Assembly (NCBI GenBank): GCA_035283845.1 | Contig: DATESZ010000122.1 | Location: 1-34,744, forward strand | From: DATESZ01 sp035283845 | Lineage (GTDB): Bacteria > Desulfobacterota > Syntrophia > Syntrophales > JACQWR01 | DNA: 34,744 nucleotides | Direction of reading: 5' to 3' | Part shown: positions 25,186-32,961 of the stretch, piece by piece | Position numbering within the stretch: the first letter of the stretch is position 1 | How the letters are laid out: every line of letters begins with the position of its first letter | The notes under the pieces: model-generated | What the model saw: the letters and a program-made list of their open reading frames with translations, nothing else | What the model was told of the DNA's origin: nothing | The model's database searches: none | Position numbers and translations under genes: made by a program

Positions 25186-26565
25186 ATGAGCACTCAACTT
25201 GGAGAAACCACAGAAACCCTGGAGAAAGTCTTAAACAGTATAAAAAAAGGAATGGTTGCTCCATGTTACCTTCTCTACGGAGATGAGGAATACCTGCTAC
25301 AGGACGCATTCAATAAAATAGTTGACCTCCTTCTCCCGGCAGCCGACAGGGCCTTTAATCTTTTTATTATGGAGGGTGGTCAGGAAAACGTCAACGATAT
25401 TTGCCTTTCCCTTCTTACCGTACCTCTCATTCCGGGTAGAAAGATTGTTGCCCTAAGAAACACAACTATTTTCCAATCCAGGAAGATTTTGCCAACTCTT
25501 GTCCAGAATATTCGCGACCATTTAGACAGCAATCCTCTACAAGTCGCAGGTGATTTTCTCCAGTTTTTAAAGCTCACGGGCTGGAAACTTGCCGATCTCC
25601 AGGACGGGGGGTGGAAAAATGTCTCCGACGAGGAATGGCGGAAGACAGTTGAAGGCGATAGAGGCGAGGACAGGGAAAAATGGCTGCCCAAAGCTATTGA
25701 TCTATGTGCAGAACGAGGTGTAGACTCAAGGGCGGTCAGGGATGATTCCGGCGGCTTGGGCAAGATTCTGTCAAGTGGGCTGCCTGAAGGCAATCATCTG
25801 ATTTTAACAGCCCAGGCGGTGGACAAAAGGAAGCAGCTCTTCAAGCAGATCGAAGAAGTGGGGACGGTTCTATTTTTTTCTCGAGCCAAGGGTGAAGCCA
25901 AGCAGAAATTCATGCTTGTCGAGATGGCGCAGGAATTGCTCGCTGAAAAAGGAAAGAGGCTGACACCTGATGCCTGGCAGGCAATCGGCGGGAAAACGGG
26001 ATTTGAGCTAAGGAAATCCATGTTGGCACTGGAAAAACTGATCGTTTATACGGGCGATAGACCGACCATAGAGGCCGGCGATGTGGAAGAGGTTACGGGC
26101 AAAACTAAGGAGATTACGGTTTTCGACTTGACATCGGCCCTTGTGGAGCGGAATCTGCCGCAGACTCTGGTAATACTCAAAGACCTCCTGGAACAGGGTG
26201 TCCATCATCTGGTTATTATGAAAATGCTGACAAGAGAGGTGAGGCTTCTCCTTTATGCCGTGCTTCTTTTAATGTCGGGAAAGCTGGCCTCCTATACTTC
26301 GCATATGGATTTCAGCCGGTTTCAAGCAAGCGTCTACCCGGACATAAAAGCTTTGGCCGGCAAGGAGAAAGATGGATTGGGATCCCTGGCCGGTCAACAT
26401 CCCTACGTCATGTATAAACTACTCAAAAGTTCGGAAAAATTCTCTTATAATGCCCTAATCGGGCATATGGAATATCTTGCGGAAATGGACTTGTCCTTAC
26501 GATCCACGGGGAAAGACCCGAAACTTATGCTGGAGCGTTTTTTAATGGAAGTTTGTCTGAATTAG
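25186..26565 (+). CDS. holA: DNA polymerase III delta subunit, with large insertion
   Basis: 459 residues against about 340 for typical HolA. The N-terminal part (YLLYGDEEYLLQDAFNKI) and the C-terminal clamp-loader domains (AIGGKTGFELRKSMLALEKLIVYTG, VTGKTKEITVFDLTSALVERN) are clear. The extra length sits around residues 112-205, between the first beta strands and SSGLPEGNHLILTA, and is charged and Trp-rich (GDRGEDREKWLPKAIDLCAERG). The delta subunit opens the beta sliding clamp. The insertion may be lineage-specific. Confidence 0.88.
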   Translation: MSTQLGETTETLEKVLNSIKKGMVAPCYLLYGDEEYLLQDAFNKIVDLLLPAADRAFNLFIMEGGQENVNDICLSLLTVPLIPGRKIVALRNTTIFQSRKILPTLVQNIRDHLDSNPLQVAGDFLQFLKLTGWKLADLQDGGWKNVSDEEWRKTVEGDRGEDREKWLPKAIDLCAERGVDSRAVRDDSGGLGKILSSGLPEGNHLILTAQAVDKRKQLFKQIEEVGTVLFFSRAKGEAKQKFMLVEMAQELLAEKGKRLTPDAWQAIGGKTGFELRKSMLALEKLIVYTGDRPTIEAGDVEEVTGKTKEITVFDLTSALVERNLPQTLVILKDLLEQGVHHLVIMKMLTREVRLLLYAVLLLMSGKLASYTSHMDFSRFQASVYPDIKALAGKEKDGLGSLAGQHPYVMYKLLKSSEKFSYNALIGHMEYLAEMDLSLRSTGKDPKLMLERFLMEVCLN

Positions 26566-26622
26566 CCGATCCTTGAAAGAGGGAACAGGTGGGACTCATC
26601 ATCTCTCATTGTGCTGTAATTG

Positions 26623-26628
26623 TATAAT
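26623..26628 (+). promoter_or_regulatory. Candidate -10 element for hbd
   Basis: A perfect TATAAT preceded directly by TG, 37 nt upstream of the hbd start, in an AT-rich patch. No convincing -35 is seen at 16-18 nt, so the call is weak. Confidence 0.35.
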
Positions 26629-26664
26629 TATTATAAGTATTTATAAACATGAAGGAGTGAAAAG

Positions 26665-27522
26665 ATGGAAATCAAAAAGATATGTGTTTTGGGGGCTGGT
26701 TTGATGGGCAACGGTATTGCCCAGGTCTGTGCGCAGGCCGGTTTTCAGGTGGCAATGCGCGATATAGAGCAAAGATTTATCGATGGAGGCATGAACAACA
26801 TCAGAAAAAATATTGGTCGCGACGTTGAAAAGGGGAGAAAAACCCAGGAAGACGCGGACGCTATCCTGGCCCGGATAAAACCGACTCTCGATCTTAAAGA
26901 GGCTGCCGGCGATGCCGATGCGGTGGTGGAAGTGATCGTGGAAGTGATGGATATAAAGAAAAAAGTATACGCAGAGCTGGAACAGATCGTGCCTTCTCAT
27001 TGCCTTTTTTTCACCAATACGTCGGGACTCAGTATTACTGAAATGGCGGCGATCACGAAAAGGCCGGAACGCTTTATCGGCACCCATTTTTTTAATCCTG
27101 TGCCGGTGATGCGGCTTCTTGAGATTATCAAGGGAAACGAGACATCGGAAGAAACCCTGGAAATAGCCAAAGCATGGGGGAAAAAGCTGGGCAAGGAAGT
27201 TATAGTGGTGAATGAAGCGCCGGCTTTTGCGGTAAACAGGATTCTTTGTACGATGTTAAATGAGGCCTATTATACCCTGGGAGAAGGTGTAGCCAGTGCG
27301 GAAGACATAGATAAGGGCATGGTATTGGGCTGCAATCATCCCATCGGCCCTCTTGCCTTGGCCGACCTGGTCGGAAACGACACCCTCCTGCATATCATGG
27401 AAGGAATGCACAGGGAACTGGGAGACAAATATCGGCCCGCTCCATTGTTGCGGAAATTAGTGAGGGCGGGACGTCTGGGCCGCAAATCCGGTAAGGGAGT
27501 TTATGATTACAGCAAGGCCTGA
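26665..27522 (+). CDS. hbd: 3-hydroxybutyryl-CoA dehydrogenase
   Basis: 285 residues. The NAD-binding Rossmann motif GAGLMGNGIAQ is at 10-20. The catalytic His-Glu pair H141 and E153 lies in THFFNPVPVMRLLEI, and the C-terminal helical domain contains NRILCTMLNEA. It interconverts acetoacetyl-CoA and 3-hydroxybutyryl-CoA; in anaerobic Desulfobacterota this serves beta-oxidation, butyrate metabolism or benzoyl-CoA-derived carbon. AAGGAG lies 9 nt before the ATG. It stands alone, convergent with rpe. Confidence 0.93.
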   Translation: MEIKKICVLGAGLMGNGIAQVCAQAGFQVAMRDIEQRFIDGGMNNIRKNIGRDVEKGRKTQEDADAILARIKPTLDLKEAAGDADAVVEVIVEVMDIKKKVYAELEQIVPSHCLFFTNTSGLSITEMAAITKRPERFIGTHFFNPVPVMRLLEIIKGNETSEETLEIAKAWGKKLGKEVIVVNEAPAFAVNRILCTMLNEAYYTLGEGVASAEDIDKGMVLGCNHPIGPLALADLVGNDTLLHIMEGMHRELGDKYRPAPLLRKLVRAGRLGRKSGKGVYDYSKA

Positions 27523-27549
27523 GATTCATGGCAAATGTAATTACTGTTG

Positions 27550-28209
27550 TCAAGACGGGCCAAGAATTGTCTTCATTTTTGAAATTGTATTTTCGTAATC
27601 GCCAGCCCCGAAAATTGCCTGTCCGGCAACGATAATGTCCGCGCCGGCTTCGGAAGCGTACGAAATGTTTTCCATGGTTATCCCTCCATCCACCTCAATC
27701 AAGACATCCGGCGCAATCGCTTCGATAAGTTCTCTGGCCTTCCTGATCTTGGGAATAAGACCGGTAATGAACTTTTGCCCTCCGAAACCCGGATTTACCG
27801 TCATTATGAGAAGGAGATCGACGTAGGGAAGAATCGGCTCAACCTGCACGAGGGGCGTGGCCGGGTTCAGAGACACACCGGCCTTGACACCCAGTTCCCT
27901 GATCAACGTTATCGTCCGGTGGAGATGATGCGTTGCCTCGACGTGCAGGGTAATCATATCGCTTCCCGCCTTGGCAAATGCTTCAATGAAGTGCCCCGGA
28001 TTCTCAATCATCAGGTGCACATCGAAGGGGAGGCGGGTAGTCTTGCGCAAAGAGGCGATTACTCCCGGGCCTATTGTGATGTTGGGGACAAAGTGACCGT
28101 CCATGACATCTATATGGATCATATCAGCGCCCGCTTTTTCCACGGCGGCTATTTCCTCGGCAAGTCTGCTGAAATCGGCGGAAAGAATGGAGGGGGCAAT
28201 TTTTTTCAT
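27550..28209 (-). CDS. rpe: Ribulose-phosphate 3-epimerase
   Basis: 219 residues, TIM barrel of the pentose phosphate pathway. Signatures are SADFSRL, HIDVMDGHFVPNITIGP (catalytic Asp and metal His), DVHLMIENP, VNPGFGGQKF and EVDGGI. The start codon is preceded by AAGGAAGG only a few nt away, and that ribosome site directly follows the end of the 100-bp repeat copy 2, so the repeat lies in the 5' leader. Confidence 0.96.
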   Translation of the reverse strand: MKKIAPSILSADFSRLAEEIAAVEKAGADMIHIDVMDGHFVPNITIGPGVIASLRKTTRLPFDVHLMIENPGHFIEAFAKAGSDMITLHVEATHHLHRTITLIRELGVKAGVSLNPATPLVQVEPILPYVDLLLIMTVNPGFGGQKFITGLIPKIRKARELIEAIAPDVLIEVDGGITMENISYASEAGADIIVAGQAIFGAGDYENTISKMKTILGPS

Positions 28210-28217
28210 GACCTTCC

Positions 28218-28318
28218 TTTCACTCGAAAATGCACATCTAAGTATTTGATTTCCTTATATCCACCTAGGTAGCCATTTTCATCCTTCTTTGTGACGGGTA
28301 CCGTCATGAGTGTTTCAC
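28218..28318 (-). repeat. Structured dispersed repeat, copy 2 (rpe leader)
   Basis: Minus-strand copy of the element upstream of ilvB. It ends in TGCATTTTCGAGTGAAA, 9 nt before the rpe start codon. The first hairpin keeps its stem TGACGG/CCGTCA while the loop changes from TGT to TAC. The second pairing changes from CACCCAGGTG to a palindromic ACCTAGGT. The repeat starts inside the neighbouring molybdenum hydroxylase gene and supplies its last codons and TGA stop. Confidence 0.8.
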
Positions 28319-30586
28319 CTTCTCTTCTAAGGCCTTCAGGATCCTCTCCGGGGTTATGGGAAGTTCCTTTATCCTCACGCCGATGGCATCATAAACTGCA
28401 TTGGCTATGGCTGCCGGGGTGGGTACCTGCATCCCTTCACCGGCTTCTTTTGGAGCAAAGGAATCATCCGGATTCTCTGATTCGACTATGATCGTTTTGA
28501 TATCAGCTGTTTCCATAGAGGTAGGAAGGCCATAGGTCAGGAAAGAGGGATTGAGGACACGGCCTTCTTCCACGATTACATCTTCAGTAAGGACCTGCCC
28601 CTGACCCATGGATATGGAACCCTCGGTCTGACCTTCTACGGCCATGGGGTTTATAGCCAAGCCGACATCATGGCCAACAGTCATCCTGAGCAATTTCACC
28701 TTGCCCGTCTCTTTATCCACCTCCACCTCGGCAATCTGGGTGCCAAAACTATAATCCGGGGACAGGTTGCCTTCCCCGGTCTCAAAGTTTACCAGGTTAA
28801 TATCCGGCCTGTAATAGCCCCTCCCAAGGATCGGGTTCCCTTCTTTGCTCATGTAGCTCGCCAGGACTGCATCCTTGAAAGACATCCCCTTTTCAGGGTT
28901 CCCTTTGACATAAATTCTTCTATCTCTTGCCTCCAAATCCTCCGGATTAGCCTCAAGAGCTTGGGAAACCACCTCAAATAGCTGGCGCTTGGCATCTGAA
29001 GCAGCCGCCTTTACCGCCTTTCCCGCCCACAGGGTGCCCCTGCTGGAAAAGCTTCCGGCATGGGGCGGGGCGATCTCGGTATCCCCTGAGATTATCCGGA
29101 TGTCCTCTAAGGCTATGCCCATCTCATCAGCCGCAATCTGGGACATTACTGTATCCGACCCTTGCCCGATCTCAGGAATTCCGGCAAGCAAGGTAACACC
29201 TCCATCCTCATGGACTTTAACAAAAGCCCCCGAGGAGGTATGAGGGGGGATCAACCTGCCAGAGATAAAAGTACCACTACACATCCCTATGCCACGATTG
29301 CCAGACATCTTTCCCCGCTTCTCCTTCCATCTTGACATCTCACAGGACTTCTCGATGGTTTCCGTAAGGCCGCATCCCTTTATCTTAAACCTGTTGGGGG
29401 TAACATCACCGCTTCTTACCGCATTCTTCAACCTTATCTCCATCGGGTCCATCCACAGCTCCTCGGCTATCATATCAAGCTGCGAGTCAAAGGCGAAACG
29501 GGGCTGGACTGCCCCATGACCCCGCTGGGGACCACGGATGGGTTTGTTGGTGTACATCCGATAACCTTCATAACTTACATTGGCAAGCCTGTACACCGTA
29601 ACCAGAAAGGCGCCGGCAAGATACATGGCAGACGGGCCAGTTGCAGCATAGGCCCCTCCATCGGCAACGATTTTGCAATGAGTGGCCATAAGGGTGCCGT
29701 CTTTTTTAACCCCGGTCTTCAGGTGTAAAACCATGGGATGCCTATGCAGGGTGGAGGCGAATACCTCTTCGCGAGTATAGGCGATCTTTACGGGGCAGCC
29801 AGTTACCTTAGAGAGTAAGGCCGCCTGAAAGTCGGGTTCACAGAACACCGCCTTCCCACCAAAACCGCCGCCTACATGGGTATAGAGGACTCTTATTTTA
29901 CTTTCGCGGATGCCCAATGTCCTGGCTAATTGCAGGCGACGCACATATGGGGCTTGGTTTGAAGACCAAACGGTCAATTTTCCCGATGAATCAAAGCTTG
30001 CTAAAGCAGCATGCGGTTCCATCGGACAGTGTGCGGTCGGTGCGGTCTCGAATCTATCCTCCCGAATGAGATAGGCTTCCTTAAACCCTTTTTCCACATC
30101 ACCATAATTCCATGAAATCCGGTTGCACATATTACCTCTGTCATGGATTTTTGGGGCATCAGGTTTCATGGCCTCTAAGGGGTCAAATACTGAAGGCAGT
30201 TCCTCATATTCTACATCTATCAAGTCTAAAGCCTCCTCTGCTATATCCTCATCTATGGCAGCCACTGCTGCCACCTCATCCCCGACATAGCGCACCTTGT
30301 CCATGGCCAGAGGGTTCTTATCTGCCGGACACTGGGGGACATCTATGAGCCCATACTTGATCCCCGGGGTATCCTTTCCCGTTATCACCGCCTTCACTCC
30401 CAAAAGACTCCTTGCCCTGCTGGTATCGATATTGAGGATTCTGGCATGGGGATAAGGACTTCTTAATATCTTTCCATAGAGTATCCTTGGCAATACCATA
30501 TCTGCAGTGAACTTCGCTTCACCAGTGGCCTTGATGACCGCATCCACCCTGGGAAGGCTTTTACCTATTACTGAGTATTTCTCCAT
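28304..30586 (-). CDS. Xanthine dehydrogenase-family molybdopterin-binding subunit (4-hydroxybenzoyl-CoA reductase alpha-like)
   Basis: 760 residues, full length for the catalytic subunit. The N-terminal a/b hammerhead (VIGKSLPRVDAVIKATGEAKFT onward, to about 140) is followed by the two Moco-binding domains. These carry GGGFGGK (239-245), RGPQRGHGAVQ, GIPEIGQGSDTV, and the catalytic-base Glu in APKEAGEG (E717). Such subunits hydroxylate or reduce aromatic substrates only together with a [2Fe-2S] subunit and usually an FAD subunit; neither is adjacent. A tRNA-Gly fragment lies about 26 nt upstream and rpe downstream. The exact substrate is uncertain. The stop codon lies within repeat copy 2. 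Confidence 0.88.
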   Translation of the reverse strand: MEKYSVIGKSLPRVDAVIKATGEAKFTADMVLPRILYGKILRSPYPHARILNIDTSRARSLLGVKAVITGKDTPGIKYGLIDVPQCPADKNPLAMDKVRYVGDEVAAVAAIDEDIAEEALDLIDVEYEELPSVFDPLEAMKPDAPKIHDRGNMCNRISWNYGDVEKGFKEAYLIREDRFETAPTAHCPMEPHAALASFDSSGKLTVWSSNQAPYVRRLQLARTLGIRESKIRVLYTHVGGGFGGKAVFCEPDFQAALLSKVTGCPVKIAYTREEVFASTLHRHPMVLHLKTGVKKDGTLMATHCKIVADGGAYAATGPSAMYLAGAFLVTVYRLANVSYEGYRMYTNKPIRGPQRGHGAVQPRFAFDSQLDMIAEELWMDPMEIRLKNAVRSGDVTPNRFKIKGCGLTETIEKSCEMSRWKEKRGKMSGNRGIGMCSGTFISGRLIPPHTSSGAFVKVHEDGGVTLLAGIPEIGQGSDTVMSQIAADEMGIALEDIRIISGDTEIAPPHAGSFSSRGTLWAGKAVKAAASDAKRQLFEVVSQALEANPEDLEARDRRIYVKGNPEKGMSFKDAVLASYMSKEGNPILGRGYYRPDINLVNFETGEGNLSPDYSFGTQIAEVEVDKETGKVKLLRMTVGHDVGLAINPMAVEGQTEGSISMGQGQVLTEDVIVEEGRVLNPSFLTYGLPTSMETADIKTIIVESENPDDSFAPKEAGEGMQVPTPAAIANAVYDAIGVRIKELPITPERILKALEEKVKHS

Positions 30587-30611
30587 TTTGACCTCAACCT
30601 ATTGATAATTT

Positions 30612-30658
30612 TGGAGCGGGCGACCGGGATCGAACCGGCGACGTCCAGCTTGGGAAGC
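30612..30658 (-). other. 3' fragment of a tRNA-Gly(CCC) gene, candidate attachment-site scar
   Basis: The minus strand reads as the 3' part of a tRNA: anticodon loop TTCCCAA (anticodon CCC), a T arm of GCCGG-TTCGATC-CCGGT, acceptor strand CGCCCGC, discriminator T and encoded CCA. The 5' acceptor strand and D arm are absent upstream, so it is not a functional gene. A fragment running from the anticodon loop to CCA is what tyrosine integrases leave at the far end of an integrated element. Its orientation places the element on the higher-coordinate side. Confidence 0.8.
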
Positions 30659-30819
30659 AACGTCCCCGCTAAATTAATGTAAATATGTCAATGATTTCAA
30701 CGGTCAGTTGTGCGAGGTGTGCCGTTTTTTTAGATGGTTTTTAGGTGAATCGGCACACAATTTATTAGCAATTTGACGCCACTCATCTGCAATCGCATTT
30801 ATTCCTGCCGCTACCATAT

Positions 30820-31206
30820 TCAATAAGGCTTTAGAATTTCAATGTCTTTCATTGGATAATGTTTGATATTCCGGGTAACCAGTTTCATGCCCATTTCTCT
30901 CGCCGTGGCACCCATGACGGCGTCACCGATACTCAGCGCATTGCTCTTGCGGAATTTCATCAGGTATTCGCCCGCCCGGTCGGCAATGGCCAGATCGACG
31001 TCAACAGGAGTCAACAACTCAAATAGACTTTGGATCGTTTCCCCTTCGCCTTTTCTGGCCCCGGAAAGGATTTCAATCCGGCTGATAACGGAGATAAAGA
31101 GAGAAGACCCGCCGTCAATTTCCTGCGAGATGTAGTCAAGGGCGCTTTGCTCTTTTAGCAAGTGGTCTATCAAGATATCGCTGTCGATAAGCAGTGTCTG
31201 GGGCAT
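30820..31206 (-). CDS. vapC: VapC-type PIN-domain toxin
   Basis: 128 residues. The PIN ribonuclease fold has acidic residues D8 (IDSDILIDHL), E45 (SRIEIL) and D95 (SIGDAVMGA), with N113 in TRNIKHY. VapC toxins cleave tRNA or rRNA sites and are held inactive by the co-encoded antitoxin. The start codon overlaps the antitoxin stop (TGATG), the usual order of antitoxin first. It lies in the accessory region just inside the tRNA fragment. Confidence 0.9.
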   Translation of the reverse strand: MPQTLLIDSDILIDHLLKEQSALDYISQEIDGGSSLFISVISRIEILSGARKGEGETIQSLFELLTPVDVDLAIADRAGEYLMKFRKSNALSIGDAVMGATAREMGMKLVTRNIKHYPMKDIEILKPY

Positions 31207-31463
31207 CAGTTTTTAATCCTCTCCAGTCGTGCATCCCATTCACTGCGCAATTTGGTTACATATTCTGTGCTGTTTTTGATGTCTTCTCTATCCGCCCATA
31301 ATCCAAAGCTCTTTTTCAGAATCCTTTTCTTGGGCAAGGTGGGCGCTTTCTTGGGACGCGAGAGCATTTCCTGAATGAATCGCTGCTGAGAAGATGTCAT
31401 ACCCTCGATCTTTTTTAAGACATCGAGAAATTTTTCTCCTTGGATTGCCTCAGCTTTTTGCAT
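31206..31463 (-). CDS. VapB-like antitoxin
   Basis: 85 residues, upstream of and translationally coupled to vapC. The N-terminal part (KFLDVLKKIEGMTSSQQRFIQEML) is probably the dimerisation/DNA-binding module, though no ribbon-helix-helix or AbrB motif is obvious. The C-terminal tail FGLWADREDIKNSTEYVTKLR resembles the toxin-binding tail of VapB-type antitoxins. The N-terminal half recurs as a decayed copy about 170 nt upstream. Confidence 0.8.
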   Translation of the reverse strand: MQKAEAIQGEKFLDVLKKIEGMTSSQQRFIQEMLSRPKKAPTLPKKRILKKSFGLWADREDIKNSTEYVTKLRSEWDARLERIKN

Positions 31464-31537
31464 AATGAACCTCTTAATTACTAAATTTAAGGCGATTATG
31501 ATTTAAGGCAGATTTTATGTCAATAAAAAAAGCGGGC

Positions 31538-31638
31538 AATCATTTCCTGAATGAATAGCTGCTGAGGAGATGTCATGCCCTCGAACTTTTTAAGACATCG
31601 AGAAATTTTTCTCCTTGGATTGCTGCAGCTTTTTGCAT
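31538..31638 (-). pseudogene. Decayed duplicate of the VapB-like antitoxin 5' half
   Basis: About 100 nt nearly identical to the start of the antitoxin gene: MQKAxAIQGEKFLDVL, then a one-base deletion in the T run shifts frame, after which KFEGMTSPQQLFIQEM continues in another frame and stops. The homology ends near 31538. Most likely the remnant of a tandem duplication. Confidence 0.75.
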
Positions 31639-32293
31639 AACGAACCTCGAAGCAACGCCTCATTATCCATTGTAAAATCAGGTAAATGATGGTATCCATT
31701 TCACCGTTTGACTGTCCCGGCGCGAAAACGTCCACTACCCAACCGACCCCCTGATCGGCAGCTTGCATCCCCGGCCATATTCCTTGGAGGGCGCCTTCCG
31801 CATGCGCATTGATTTCCTTGAGGTCTTAGGGCTGGACACGAACGTCATCGCGATCCTGATCTTAGCGAGCAGTGGACATTTTTTAGTGCATAATTCGCTT
31901 GATAAATTTATATTATGATGTATTTATAAGGTGTTAGTAAATAATTTGGCTGGACATTACTGTGGACATTTCTGAAAACAAAATGTTATTCGGCAACATC
32001 AAGGAACGCGTAAAAAATGAGATTAGCCGATATCCGACCACAAGCGTCGCTGTATCGCCCAGATCAAGAAGGGCATTGCAGGAAAAATCATTGCCGAGAC
32101 AGGGGAACTGGAAACCCTAATCTTCACCAGGGCATAGGTAGGATATATGCTGAATGTGAGGAAGGAGGAAGTTTTAATTCTTCCTCCACATTAAAAGAGA
32201 AGGTTTGATTAGATGTCCCTTTTTTTTGCGGACTTTAATTATGATAGTGACTTGACGATTCGATTTGTTCTGATTCAGGAGGACAATAATACA
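31639..32293. other. Mosaic region of gene remnants, no intact gene recognised
   Basis: Between the antitoxin remnant and the truncated PLD gene. Short open stretches (plus strand 31731-31918, ending in a TGA, reading LEGAFRMRIDFLEVLGLD; and 31970-32130 with a probable frameshift) look like fragments of real genes but match nothing I recognise. TGGACATT occurs three times (31872, 31952 and 31971 regions), suggesting insertion-sequence end debris. The AT-rich stretch 31890-31945 could hold a promoter. Confidence 0.4.
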
Positions 32294-32794
32294 ATGCCCC
32301 AGATATTCGACAACATTGAAAAACATCTCTTGTCCGCCCTTTCGGAAGCGATGGGCTTGTCGGAACGGGCGGATTTCAGCGTTGGTTATTTCAATCTGCG
32401 CGGCTGGCGAAAAGTTGATTCACTGGTCGAGAAATGGACAGGAGGGGACGGCCACTGTTGCAGACTTCTTGTAGGGATGCAGCAAATGCCTCAGGAACAA
32501 CTGCGATCAGCCATGAGCCTGATCAAGGGAGAAGATCAGATAGATCAGGCAACGGCCATCGCCTTGAAGCGTAAGCTTGCTCAGGATTTTCGCGACCAAC
32601 TAACCATAGGGATTCCAACGAACGATGATGAAGAGGGACTTCGTCGCCTTGCGGCACAAATCACATCGCAGAAGCTGGTCGTAAAGCTATTCCTTCGCCA
32701 TCCGCTGCATGCGAAACTCTACCTGTGTTTCCGGCAAGATCCCCTCAATCCTAAGATCGGTTATTTAGGTAGCAGCAATCAAACAGGAGTTTAA
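32294..32794 (+). pseudogene. N-terminal fragment of a PLD-domain/helicase protein, cut by an IS
   Basis: 166 residues remain. MPQIFDNIEKHLL, ADFSVGYFNLRGWR, and the HKD phospholipase-D motif HAKLYLCF (H139, K141) followed by YLGSSN match the start of large (about 1000-residue) PLD-plus-SNF2 helicase proteins typical of defence islands. The frame ends at a TAA inside the left inverted repeat of the IS, right where family members continue GSSNLT. AGGAGG lies about 10 nt before the ATG at 32294; an in-frame ATG at 32213 is less likely. The rest of the gene should lie beyond the IS, outside the window. Confidence 0.8.
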
Positions 32795-32797
32795 GAG
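32783..32797 (+). repeat. IS left inverted repeat
   Basis: ACAGGAGTTTAAGAG; its TAA ends the interrupted PLD/helicase frame. Confidence 0.85.
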
Positions 32798-32961
32798 TAA
32801 TTGCGTCATCTTGCCAAAATAATATGCAATATCAGGTAGTTGTACCGTCCAGAATGTAAGACCCTACTATATTACCCTATAAAACAACAAACTAACATGC
32901 AAATATAATGAGTTGTATTATTTTTCTTGACTTTGTAAGACCCTACTGGCATAATCGCATC

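Noticed and set aside
30717..30758. Inverted repeat GTGTGCCG / CGGCACAC with a T run
   Set aside because: Only 8 bp with a 26-nt loop, and the T run lies inside the loop, so it does not look like a terminator or operator.
30704..30817. 37-codon minus-strand frame beginning MVAAGINAIADEW
   Set aside because: Very short, bounded by stops, no ribosome site seen; it could be the tail of a decayed integrase or other island gene, but nothing supports that directly.
31731..31918. Open stretch on the plus strand with protein-like character
   Set aside because: No start codon with a ribosome site at the right place and no family recognised; treated as a remnant.
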